Origin: an uncultured Clostridia bacterium
GTDB lineage: Bacteria; Bacillota; Clostridia; Oscillospirales; Acutalibacteraceae
Length of the DNA stretch: 5,722 nt
Assembly: GCA_904420155.1 (NCBI GenBank)
Contig: CAJFUH010000249.1
Coordinates: 1-5,722, forward strand
Reading direction: 5' to 3'
Made by a program: the position numbers and the translations under genes. Shown piece after piece: positions 1 through 5,722 of this stretch. The notes beneath the pieces are model-generated. The model was not told where the DNA came from. It saw only the letters and a program-made list of their open reading frames with translations, and searched no databases. Within the stretch, counting starts at the first letter, position 1; every line of letters begins with the position of its first letter.

Positions 1-31
1 CTGCGGCGGGTCTTCTAAATTAGCCCGGGAA

Positions 32-81
32 GTATGCCGGCTCAAAATGAGCGGCTCTGCCCGCTCAAATCGCCGTCATAC
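32..81. repeat. long imperfect inverted repeat (REP-like hairpin)
   Basis: GTATG (32-36) pairs with CATAC (77-81). After one mismatch, 38-41 pairs with 72-75. After an A-rich internal loop, TGAGCGG (48-54) pairs with CCGCTCA (61-67) around the loop CTCTGC. The whole folds into one hairpin about 50 nt long. No T-run follows directly; a run of seven T lies at 104-110, 23 bases further on. The shape and GC-richness resemble dispersed intergenic palindromes. Whether it is repeated elsewhere in the genome cannot be seen here. Confidence 0.5.
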
Positions 82-208
82 CTCGGTTGTACCGCTCACC
101 CAATTTTTTTCTGACCAACAAAAAAACAAAAGCAATGTTTTTCACAAAAAGAAATTTTGAGCGGGGATGGGAGCAGGGGAAAGATGGCGGCAGAAAGTTT
201 CATCAAAA

Positions 209-460
209 GGGATGATTTAAATCCCTACCGTATCGCATGTGTCCGGCACCTTTTGCAGTAACTGCGTGTAGGGAGCAGGAATCGCGTTTTGGGAGCGAAG
301 CGGACATGCAAGCGATTCCCCGGCCCTTTTCTTGCTTCCTTCTTTTGGGCCGGTGGATAAATCTTTCAAGTGAAAACGCGGGCATTCTCTCTATGTTCCA
401 GGAACAACTCTGTGCGCGTTGTGCCCGCCGCAGGCGTGCCCCCACGGCCTGAGCGGTGGA
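209..460. other. hairpin-dense noncoding block, candidate structured RNA
   Basis: This GC-rich block contains several perfect or near-perfect inverted repeats. They are GGGAT 209-213 / ATCCC 221-225, GGAATCGC 278-285 / GCGATTCC 312-319, CCGGCCC 320-326 / GGGCCGG 347-353, GCGGGCA 378-384 / TGCCCGC 422-428, TGTTC 394-398 / GAACA 402-406, and 428-438 / 443-456 with two small bulges. The third pairing can extend to 315-318 / 355-358, which would compete with the second. The pairing at 428-456 shares base 428 with the 378-428 stem. I recognise no known RNA family (no tRNA, tmRNA, RNase P or SRP consensus), and see no promoter or T-run that fixes strand or ends. It may be a structured RNA, an intergenic repeat or an old remnant. 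Confidence 0.25.
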
Positions 461-753
461 GATAGAAGAAAAAGGATCTATGATATAACAATCAGAGGGA
501 AAACCAATCAAAAGTCCTTTTATGGATAACTTTCCAACAGACCAAATGCATGACCGTTGTTCCTATAATCCTTCCGGAAATCAACAACAGATTCTTAACA
601 GGAAAGAACAGCAAAGCAAAAAATGAAAGGGTGAAAAAAACTCAAAATATAGTAAAGTATAGTATGGAGTAAGATTTTGTTCGGTGAGAAATCCTCATGT
701 TGGGAAATATGAAAGATTCCAACTGGAAAATTGCAAAAAAATTAAAAAAGCAG

Positions 754-782
754 TTGATTTCTACAGAAATATAGCATATAAT
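754..782 (+). promoter_or_regulatory. gdhA promoter
   Basis: TTGATT (754-759) and a perfect TATAAT (777-782) are separated by 17 bases, which is optimal for a sigma-A type promoter. The predicted transcript start is near 789, giving a leader of about 93 nt before the gdhA start codon. No other convincing promoter faces gdhA. Confidence 0.8.
757..770. promoter_or_regulatory. operator-like palindrome inside the gdhA promoter
   Basis: ATTTCT-AC-AGAAAT is a perfect 6+2+6 inverted repeat that overlaps the end of the -35 element and fills most of the spacer. A protein bound here would block RNA polymerase, so a repressor is the natural guess. I cannot assign it to a known regulator. In AT-rich DNA a 6-bp half-site can also arise by chance. 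Confidence 0.35.
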
Positions 783-799
783 AGAAGCGTTAAAGACAA

Positions 800-838
800 G
801 GGCGTCACTTTAGCGAGTAGGTAGAGTGGCGCCCTTTT
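800..838 (+). terminator. terminator-like hairpin in the gdhA leader (candidate attenuator)
   Basis: Bases 800-811 pair with 823-834 over 12 pairs (ten Watson-Crick, two G-U) around an 11-nt loop. The 3' arm ends in GCGCCC and is followed directly by TTTT. This is the layout of an intrinsic terminator, though the T-run is short. It starts only about 11 nt after the predicted gdhA transcript start and lies about 45 nt before the start codon. It could therefore stop transcription early, stabilise the mRNA 5' end, or block read-through from upstream. No second, competing hairpin or known riboswitch consensus is evident to me. Confidence 0.5.
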
Positions 839-881
839 GTGCTAAATTCACTAAAATTTTAATGAAGGAGTGTCATAAGTT

Positions 882-2213
882 ATGGCATATGTTGACGAAG
901 TCATTGACTTGGTTGTCAAAAAGAACCCTGGTGAACCGGAGTTTCACCAAGCTGTCAAAGAAGTTCTGGAATCCCTTCGTCCCGTCATTGAGGCTCATGA
1001 GGATGTGTACCGCAAAGAAGCTCTGCTGGAGCAATTGGTAGAGCCGGAACGCCAGATTAAATTCCGCGTGCCGTGGGTAGACGACAAAGGCCAGGTACAG
1101 GTGAACACCGGTTACCGTGTACAGTTCAACAGTGCCATCGGCCCGTATAAGGGCGGTTTGCGTTTCCATCCGTCCGTATATATCGGTATCATCAAGTTCC
1201 TGAGCTTTGAGCAGATCTTCAAGAATTCCCTGACCGGCCTGCCCATCGGCGGCGGCAAAGGCGGTTCTGATTTTGATCCGAAGGGCAAGTCCGACCGTGA
1301 AATCATGGCGTTCTGCAAGAGCTTTATGACAGAGCTGTGCAAATACATCGGCGCGGATACCGACGTTCCCGCTGGCGATATCGGCGTAGGCGGCAGAGAA
1401 ATTGGTTATATGTTCGGCCAGTATAAGAGAATCAGAGGCACCTTCGAGGGATGCCTGACCGGTAAGGGCCTTGATTTCGGCGGTTCTCTGGTTCGTACCG
1501 AGGCTACCGGTTACGGTCTGCTGTATCTCACCGCTGAGATGCTGCGCCACAACGGCCACGATCTGAAGGGCAAGACTGTCGTTGTTTCCGGTTCCGGCAA
1601 CGTAGCTACTTATGCCATTGAGAAGGCTCACCAGCTGGGCGCCAAGGTTGTCACAGCCAGCGATTCCAACGGCTGGGTATACGATCCGGAAGGCATTGAT
1701 CTGGCGGCTCTCAAAGAGATCAAAGAAGTCAACCGTCAGCGTCTGACCGAATATAAGAAATATCGTCCCAACTCTGAGTATCACGAGGGCAGAGGCGTAT
1801 GGTCTGTCAAGTGCGACGTGGCCCTTCCCTGCGCTACCCAGAATGAGTTGAATCTCGAAGACGCCAAGATGCTGGTTGCTAACGGCTGCATCGCTGTGGC
1901 GGAAGGCGCTAACATGCCCACCACTCTGGACGCTACCAAATATCTGCAAGAAAACGGCGTTCTGTTTGCTCCCGGTAAAGCTGCCAACGCAGGCGGCGTA
2001 GCTACCTCCGCTTTGGAGATGTCCCAGAACAGCGAGCGCTTGAGCTGGTCCTTTGAAGAAGTGGATCAACAGCTGCAACGCATCATGACCAACATCTTCC
2101 AGAAGGTTGCCGACGCGGCCGACCGTTACGGCATGTCCGGCGACTATGTTGCCGGCGCTAATATCGCGGGCTTTGAAAAGGTTGCCAACGCCATGCTGGC
2201 GCAGGGCGTATAA
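882..2213 (+). CDS. gdhA: NADP-type glutamate dehydrogenase
   Basis: This 443-residue protein is a full-length hexameric-class glutamate dehydrogenase (family about 445-450 aa), a cytoplasmic enzyme that reversibly aminates 2-oxoglutarate to glutamate. Visible active-site motifs are GPYKGGLRFHPSV (residues 87-99, substrate-binding Lys90), Lys114, GGGKGGSDFDPKG (123-135, catalytic Lys126), PAGDIGVGGREIGYM (163-177, Asp166) and Ser376 before EMSQNSERLSW. They match Lys89, Lys113, Lys125, Asp165 and Ser380 of the Clostridium symbiosum enzyme. The C-terminal Rossmann domain shows GSGNVA (237-242). The following ASDSNG (259-264) resembles the ASDSSG of the NADP-dependent E. coli enzyme rather than the NAD-type clostridial SGPDG, so NADPH is the likely cofactor. 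AAGGAG at 865-870, 11 bases before ATG, supports the start. It appears monocistronic, with its own promoter, leader hairpin and downstream terminators. Sequence identification is very secure; cofactor preference is inferred. Confidence 0.97.
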   Translation: MAYVDEVIDLVVKKNPGEPEFHQAVKEVLESLRPVIEAHEDVYRKEALLEQLVEPERQIKFRVPWVDDKGQVQVNTGYRVQFNSAIGPYKGGLRFHPSVYIGIIKFLSFEQIFKNSLTGLPIGGGKGGSDFDPKGKSDREIMAFCKSFMTELCKYIGADTDVPAGDIGVGGREIGYMFGQYKRIRGTFEGCLTGKGLDFGGSLVRTEATGYGLLYLTAEMLRHNGHDLKGKTVVVSGSGNVATYAIEKAHQLGAKVVTASDSNGWVYDPEGIDLAALKEIKEVNRQRLTEYKKYRPNSEYHEGRGVWSVKCDVALPCATQNELNLEDAKMLVANGCIAVAEGANMPTTLDATKYLQENGVLFAPGKAANAGGVATSALEMSQNSERLSWSFEEVDQQLQRIMTNIFQKVADAADRYGMSGDYVAGANIAGFEKVANAMLAQGV

Positions 2214-2260
2214 TTTCCTTTCCCCTCTCCTTTTTATTCACATATTTCTATCATACAAAA

Positions 2261-2315
2261 GATGCCGCTGTTTCCTGTTCAGGATTCAGCGGCATCCTTG
2301 CATATTGCTGTTTTT
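2261..2315 (+). terminator. hairpin downstream of gdhA, probable terminator
   Basis: GATGCCGCTG (2261-2270) pairs perfectly with CAGCGGCATC (2287-2296). Inside it, TCCT (2273-2276) pairs with AGGA (2281-2284), giving a long stable stem 47 bases after the gdhA stop. On the + strand the nearest T-run (2311-2315) is 14 bases away, so this is not a textbook terminator in that direction. On the minus strand the stem is followed at once by TTTT, so it may also act as a back-up for the convergent gene. The stretch just after the gdhA stop (2214-2238) is nearly all pyrimidine. Confidence 0.6.
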
Positions 2316-2371
2316 CATGGTCGGCATTCGGCTCAAAAGCAACATTTTAAAATAGGGTTATAGGGGAAAAT

Positions 2372-2446
2372 ATCTGTCGGGCTTCATACAGAAAATAGGA
2401 CGGCAGATTATCATAGGAAGTGCGGCGGAAAAGTGTGGCTTTTCCG
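2372..2446. repeat. two small hairpins in the convergent intergenic region
   Basis: ATCTGTCG (2372-2379) pairs with CGGCAGAT (2401-2408), including one G-U pair, around a 21-nt loop. CGGAAAAG (2426-2433) pairs perfectly with CTTTTCCG (2439-2446) around TGTGG. Neither is followed by a T-run on either strand, so neither looks like a terminator. They lie between the gdhA 3' hairpin and the bidirectional terminator. No gene is visible between 2316 and 2509. Confidence 0.4.
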
Positions 2447-2502
2447 AATGGATCTCCGATTAACGTGCCAATATGGAAACAAATTTTTTATCAAACATTT
2501 TC

Positions 2503-2560
2503 AAAAACTAAAAGGAACTTCCTGTCCACTGGAAAGAGACAGGAAGCTCCTTTTTCTTTT
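2503..2560. terminator. bidirectional intrinsic terminator between convergent genes
   Basis: Bases 2510-2526 pair with 2538-2554, with a single A-C mismatch (2517/2547), around an 11-nt loop. The core arms are AGGAACTTCCTGTC and GACAGGAAGCTCCT. On the + strand it runs into TTTTTCTTTT (2551-2560). On the minus strand it runs into UUUUAGUUUUU (2513 down to 2503). It starts immediately after the stop codon of the minus-strand CorC-type gene and would also catch gdhA read-through. Confidence 0.9.
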
Positions 2561-3969
2561 TATATCAATTTTTCATCTATGGAGGGTTCCGCCGGTTCCT
2601 TGACAATCAGGATACGGGTAATTCTCCGGTCTTCCACTTCATCCACTGTAAACCGCACATGATCGATGGTGATGCTGGGATGTTCCCCGGAACGGGGAAT
2701 ACGCCCCAAGTTTTCTACCAGCAATCCGGCGATGGTATCATACTCCCCTTCGGGGAGCTCTATTCCAATCAGTTCCGAAATTTCGTCGATAGAGGTGGCG
2801 CCGTCCACCGTAAAGGTGTTGTCGTTGACCTGGCGGATCTCGTCTTCTTCCTGGTCGTATTCATCCTGGATATTGCCGACAATCGCTTCCACCAGATCTT
2901 CCATGGTAATCAGGCCTTCGGTTCCGCCGTATTCGTCCACGATAATGGACATCTGGTTTTTGCTGGCGGTCATTTCCGCGAACAACTCGCTGCATTTTTT
3001 GGTCTCCGGAATAAAAGTAGCCGGCCGCATGATATCCGTCAATTTGGTCTCCGCCGGCATCTCGGAACACACATACTTGAGCAAATCTTTGACATATACC
3101 ACGCCGACAATATCGTCGATGTCCTCATGATAGACCGGGATACGGGAATACCCCTTGGCAATCGCCAGATTTACCGCTTCATTGACGGGAGAGATATCTT
3201 CCACGGCGGTCATATCTGTGCGATGGGTCATAATTTCGTTGACGGTCGTATCGTCAAAATCAAAGATATTGGCGATCATATCTTTTGCAGAGCCTTCAAT
3301 GACGCCTTTCTCTTCCCCTACGTCCACCATCATGAGGATTTCTTCCTCAGTGACGTTCTCCTCGGAAGCGTTGGGATCAAAGCCCAGCAGCCGAATCACC
3401 AGGTTTGTGGACGCGGACAAAAAGCGGATAAAGGGACTAAAGACCAAAGCTACGCCGTTGAGGATGCCCGCTACCTTAAATGAAATTTCTTCCGCCTTTT
3501 GCATGGCGATCTTTTTGGGCACCAATTCTCCCAGTACCAAAGAAAAATAGGAGAGAATCAATGTGACCACCACCGTCGCCACTGGTTCCGCAATCCCCAA
3601 AGAGACGGATGGGAACACCCCGACAAACCAGGTCGCCAGCTTGCCTGCAAAGGTTTGGGCAGCGGATGCAGAGGTAAGAAATCCAGATAAAGTGACGCCG
3701 ATCTGGATAGTAGATAAAAACCGGCTGTTGTTCTTAGTAAGCTTAAGAACTTTGGCGGCTCCTTTGTGACCGTCTTCCGCCATCTTACGGATCTTATTGT
3801 CGTTGAGGGTTACAATAGCGATTTCCGACATGGCGAAAAAAGCGTTCAGCAGAATCAATACCAACAGCAATAAAATCTGTACGGCCAAGGTCCCGCCGGA
3901 AAAATCTGCTCCCGCGGCAGGTGCTGCTTGGAGCAAGGAAAGTGAATTGCCTTCAGGATCAGGAGGCAT
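2560..3969 (-). CDS. CNNM/CorC family membrane protein (DUF21, CBS pair, CorC_HlyC domain)
   Basis: The 469-residue protein has the full family architecture. An N-terminal DUF21 membrane domain (about residues 25-190) has hydrophobic segments near 27-53, 87-104, 130-148 and 164-190, with the motifs NAFFAMSEIA and LGELVPKKIA. Two CBS domains (about 244-300 and 311-367) include GYSRIPVYHED and the conserved VDEYGGTEGLIT. A C-terminal CorC_HlyC domain spans about 382-460. Relatives are often labelled hemolysins, but better-studied members act in Mg2+/Co2+ efflux or homeostasis, with the CBS pair as nucleotide-sensing regulator. A cation-transport role is inferred. Start choice: the ATG at 3969 gives MPPDPEG, similar to family N-termini, and follows GAAAGGGG. 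An in-frame ATG at 4029 would add 20 residues (489 aa) and leaves a more usual 35-nt leader from the predicted promoter, so it stays possible. The gene is single, convergent with gdhA and divergent from the oxidoreductase. Confidence 0.93.
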   Translation of the reverse strand: MPPDPEGNSLSLLQAAPAAGADFSGGTLAVQILLLLVLILLNAFFAMSEIAIVTLNDNKIRKMAEDGHKGAAKVLKLTKNNSRFLSTIQIGVTLSGFLTSASAAQTFAGKLATWFVGVFPSVSLGIAEPVATVVVTLILSYFSLVLGELVPKKIAMQKAEEISFKVAGILNGVALVFSPFIRFLSASTNLVIRLLGFDPNASEENVTEEEILMMVDVGEEKGVIEGSAKDMIANIFDFDDTTVNEIMTHRTDMTAVEDISPVNEAVNLAIAKGYSRIPVYHEDIDDIVGVVYVKDLLKYVCSEMPAETKLTDIMRPATFIPETKKCSELFAEMTASKNQMSIIVDEYGGTEGLITMEDLVEAIVGNIQDEYDQEEDEIRQVNDNTFTVDGATSIDEISELIGIELPEGEYDTIAGLLVENLGRIPRSGEHPSITIDHVRFTVDEVEDRRITRILIVKEPAEPSIDEKLI

Positions 3970-4047
3970 GTGATAAGAAACCCCTTTCTCAATGTAAAAA
4001 ATAGTAATGATAAAAGAGGCGGCGCCCATTGGCTGTCCGTCCCTTTT

Positions 4048-4064
4048 GTATAAGGATTTTATAC
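4048..4064. promoter_or_regulatory. inverted repeat at the predicted CorC-gene transcript start
   Basis: GTATAA-GGATT-TTATAC is a perfect 6+5+6 inverted repeat. Its right edge coincides with the predicted minus-strand start (about 4064), so it covers positions +1 to +17 of the transcript. It could be a repressor operator or a 5'-end stem-loop in the mRNA. No regulator can be named from this sequence. Confidence 0.4.
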
Positions 4065-4070
4065 TGTTTT

Positions 4071-4099
4071 ATTTTACGAAAAAAAGAGAACGCTGTCAA
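4071..4099 (-). promoter_or_regulatory. promoter of the CorC-type gene
   Basis: Read on the minus strand, a perfect TTGACA (4099-4094) is followed after exactly 17 bases by TAAAAT (4076-4071). The predicted transcript start is near 4064. It leaves a leader of 35 nt to the ATG at 4029, or 95 nt to the preferred ATG at 3969. Confidence 0.85.
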
Positions 4100-4208
4100 C
4101 AAATCAAAATCCCTTTGCGCGGTTGCATAAGAATGTCCGGCCAAGAGAAAAGGACGCCATATCTTCCATTGGCGACAGGCGCCCGGAGAAAACCGAATAT
4201 CCTGTTCT

Positions 4209-4262
4209 ATTGGGGAAATTCTTTATTTTTCACAAGGAAAGGTTCCCCAATTGTTCCTTTTT
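4209..4262 (+). repeat. hairpin with downstream T-run in the divergent intergenic region
   Basis: ATTGGGGAA (4209-4217) pairs perfectly with TTCCCCAAT (4243-4251). Within the 25-nt loop, CTTT (4221-4224) can pair with AAAG (4238-4241). On the + strand it is followed by TGTTCC and then a run of T (4258-4262), so it is loosely terminator-like toward the oxidoreductase gene. No gene and no clear promoter precede it on that strand. Confidence 0.4.
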
Positions 4263-4286
4263 GTTTCACAAAGGATTAGAGGATAA

Positions 4287-4313
4287 ATAAAATACTATTT
4301 TAGTATATTTTAT
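4287..4313. promoter_or_regulatory. AT-rich imperfect palindrome, possible operator
   Basis: ATACTA (4292-4297) and TAGTAT (4301-4306) form a perfect inverted repeat around TTT. Allowing a 2-base bulge, the symmetry extends outward from 4287 to 4313. It lies about 160 bases upstream of the oxidoreductase promoter and about 190 upstream of the CorC-gene promoter. It could be a binding site but may be chance in very AT-rich DNA. Confidence 0.25.
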
Positions 4314-4453
4314 AGCATTTTGGGTATTTGTTGTGTGTTTTTGCACATATCACATGAAAAAGAAAAAGCATTCTCAATTTCCGTACACTTTGACAACCCT
4401 CTTTTTTTCTTTCTCCAGACAAAGAAAAAATATCCCTTAAAATTGCAGTTTCC

Positions 4454-4465
4454 CAAAATATTTTG
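4454..4465. promoter_or_regulatory. 12-bp palindrome abutting the oxidoreductase promoter
   Basis: CAAAATATTTTG is a perfect palindrome ending one base before the -35 element, roughly -48 to -37 relative to the predicted transcript start. That position suits an activator or a repressor that contacts polymerase. It does not fit the TTGTTAA-N4-TTAACAA pattern of the redox regulator Rex, which often controls such genes in anaerobes, so I leave the regulator unnamed. Confidence 0.35.
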
Positions 4466-4466
4466 C

Positions 4467-4495
4467 TTTACACAAAGGTAGAAAAATGTTAGAAT
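4467..4495 (+). promoter_or_regulatory. promoter of the pyruvate:ferredoxin oxidoreductase gene
   Basis: TTTACA (4467-4472) and TAGAAT (4490-4495) are separated by exactly 17 bases. The predicted start is near 4502, giving a leader of about 66 nt. Near its 5' end that leader can fold a hairpin of up to 9 pairs (4505-4513 with 4518-4526; the inner five, GTGGA/TCCAC, are perfect). Confidence 0.75.
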
Positions 4496-4567
4496 TTATG
4501 ATGGTGTGGTGGAAAGGTCCACTGCGTACGTTCCTTATTTCATCATCCTTAAAGGAGGAAATATTTC

Positions 4568-5722
4568 ATGGCAAGAAAAATGAAGACCATGGATGGCAAC
4601 AACGCGGCTGCTCACGTTTCCTATGCGTTTACAGACGTTGCCGCTATCTATCCGATCACCCCATCCTCTGTGATGGCGGACGAAACCGATAAGTATGCCA
4701 CTGCGGGCAGAAAAAATCTGTTCGGCAGAACGGTTAAGGTTACTGAGATGCAATCTGAGGCTGGCGCTGCCGGCGCTGTGCACGGTTCTTTGGCTGCTGG
4801 CGCTTTGACCACCACCTATACGGCTTCTCAGGGACTTCTGCTGATGATCCCCAACATGTATAAGATGGCTGGCGAGCTGCTCCCCAGCGTTATCCATGTT
4901 TCCGCCCGTGCTCTGGCCAGCCATGCGCTGTCCATTTTCGGCGACCACTCTGATATCTATGCCTGCCGTCAGACCGGCTATGCAATGCTGTGCTCCAACA
5001 GCCCGCAAGAAGTAATGGACCTGGGCGCTGTCGCTCATCTGTCCGCCATCAAGGGCAGAGTTCCTTTCCTGCACTTCTTTGACGGTTTCCGCACTTCTCA
5101 TGAGATCCAGAAGATCGAAACCTGGGATTATGAAGATCTGGGCGAGATGCTGGATTGGGATGCGGTAGACGCTTTCCGCCGTCACGCTCTGAATCCGGAA
5201 CATCCGGTTCTGCGCGGTACCGCTCAAAACCCCGACATTTTCTTCCAGGCCCGTGAAGCCTGCAACAAATATTACGACGCCGTTCCGGAGATCGTGGTCG
5301 ACTATATGAACCAGGTCAACGCCAAGATCGGCACCGATTACAAACCGTTCAACTATTACGGCGCTCCCGATGCGGACAAGATCATCATCGCCATGGGTTC
5401 TGTATGCGAAGCTTTGGAAGAAGTTATCGACTACATGAACGCCGCCGGCGAGAAGGTTGGTATGGTCAAGGTAAGACTGTATCGTCCTTTTGTTGCCAAG
5501 TATCTGCTGGATGTCATTCCGGAGACCGTGAAGAAGATTGCGGTTCTCGACAGAACCAAGGAGCCCGGCTCCATCGGCGAGCCCCTATATCTGGATGTCA
5601 TCGCCGCCCTGTCCGGTACGCAGTTCGGTTCCATCCCGGTATACACCGGCCGTTACGGCCTGGGTTCCAAGGACGTCAACCCCGGCCAGCTCATCGCCGT
5701 TTACCGCAATATGGACGACGAA
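4568..5722 (+). CDS. nifJ: pyruvate:ferredoxin (flavodoxin) oxidoreductase, N-terminal part (runs off window)
   Basis: The first 385 codons of a single-chain pyruvate:ferredoxin oxidoreductase are present; the family is about 1,170-1,200 aa, so roughly two thirds lies beyond the window. The enzyme converts pyruvate and CoA to acetyl-CoA, CO2 and reduced ferredoxin in the cytoplasm of anaerobes. Domain I (about 1-255) has YPITPSS (28-34), VTEMQSEAGAAGAVHG (58-73) and SARALASHALSIFGDHSDI (112-130). Thr31, Glu64 and Arg114 fall at exactly the numbers of the active-site residues in the Desulfovibrio africanus enzyme, which strongly supports the start. Domain II follows, with IIIAMGSVCEALEEVIDYMN (about 298-317), VRLYRPF, DRTKEPGSIGEPLYLDV and GRYGLGSKDVNPGQ. 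The thiamine-diphosphate and iron-sulfur domains are not in view. AAAGGAGG (4551-4558) lies 9 bases before ATG. It has its own promoter, and the biased codon choice fits high expression. The symbol nifJ follows common usage; nothing here suggests nitrogen fixation. Confidence 0.96.
   Translation, partial: MARKMKTMDGNNAAAHVSYAFTDVAAIYPITPSSVMADETDKYATAGRKNLFGRTVKVTEMQSEAGAAGAVHGSLAAGALTTTYTASQGLLLMIPNMYKMAGELLPSVIHVSARALASHALSIFGDHSDIYACRQTGYAMLCSNSPQEVMDLGAVAHLSAIKGRVPFLHFFDGFRTSHEIQKIETWDYEDLGEMLDWDAVDAFRRHALNPEHPVLRGTAQNPDIFFQAREACNKYYDAVPEIVVDYMNQVNAKIGTDYKPFNYYGAPDADKIIIAMGSVCEALEEVIDYMNAAGEKVGMVKVRLYRPFVAKYLLDVIPETVKKIAVLDRTKEPGSIGEPLYLDVIAALSGTQFGSIPVYTGRYGLGSKDVNPGQLIAVYRNMDDE

Larger units (their letters stand above)
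1..753. other. noncoding region upstream of gdhA
   Basis: No convincing gene is visible in this 750-base stretch. Bases 1-460 are relatively GC-rich and contain many inverted repeats, listed separately. Bases 480-753 are AT-rich, with A-runs and no clear hairpins. Short open frames exist on both strands but lack a good ribosome binding site and any recognisable protein character. One + frame is open from base 2 to the stop at 158-160. It could be the tail of a gene left of the window, but its last residues come from an A-rich run and it crosses the 32-81 inverted repeat, so I do not call it. Confidence 0.6.

Overview
The window looks like chromosomal housekeeping DNA from an anaerobic, low-to-mid GC Firmicute. 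A gut-type Clostridia lineage such as Oscillospirales is my best guess. The basis is a pyruvate:ferredoxin oxidoreductase gene, strong AAGGAG-type ribosome binding sites, consensus sigma-A type promoters, AT-rich intergenic DNA and compact intrinsic terminators. The placement comes from gene content and style, not from a database match.

Layout. Bases 1-753 hold no gene I can support. The left part (about 1-460) is GC-richer and full of inverted repeats, including five copies of the heptamer TGAGCGG. The part from about 480 to 753 is AT-rich and featureless. A near-consensus promoter (754-782) with a palindrome inside its spacer drives gdhA (882-2213, + strand), an NADP-type glutamate dehydrogenase. 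A terminator-shaped hairpin sits at the very start of its leader (800-838). gdhA is followed by a hairpin at 2261-2296, two more inverted repeats, and a bidirectional terminator at 2510-2560. The terminator separates it from a convergent minus-strand gene (2560-3969, possibly starting at 4029) for a CNNM/CorC (HlyC/TlyC-type) membrane protein with a DUF21 domain, a CBS pair and a CorC_HlyC domain. That gene has its own consensus promoter at 4071-4099, with a perfect inverted repeat at the predicted start of transcription. A divergent intergenic region of about 540-600 bp leads to a second consensus promoter (4467-4495), with a 12-bp palindrome directly upstream. This drives a pyruvate:ferredoxin oxidoreductase gene (4568 onward, + strand) that runs off the right edge after 385 codons.

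How the genes relate. Each of the three genes appears to be its own transcription unit. gdhA makes glutamate from 2-oxoglutarate and ammonia, the oxidoreductase makes acetyl-CoA and reduced ferredoxin from pyruvate, and the CorC-type protein is probably a divalent-cation transporter or regulator. They share central metabolism and homeostasis only loosely. I see no sign of a mobile element, CRISPR array, defence system or new multi-gene system. The most interesting signals are regulatory: the gdhA leader hairpin, operator-like palindromes at all three promoters, and the structured noncoding block near the left edge.
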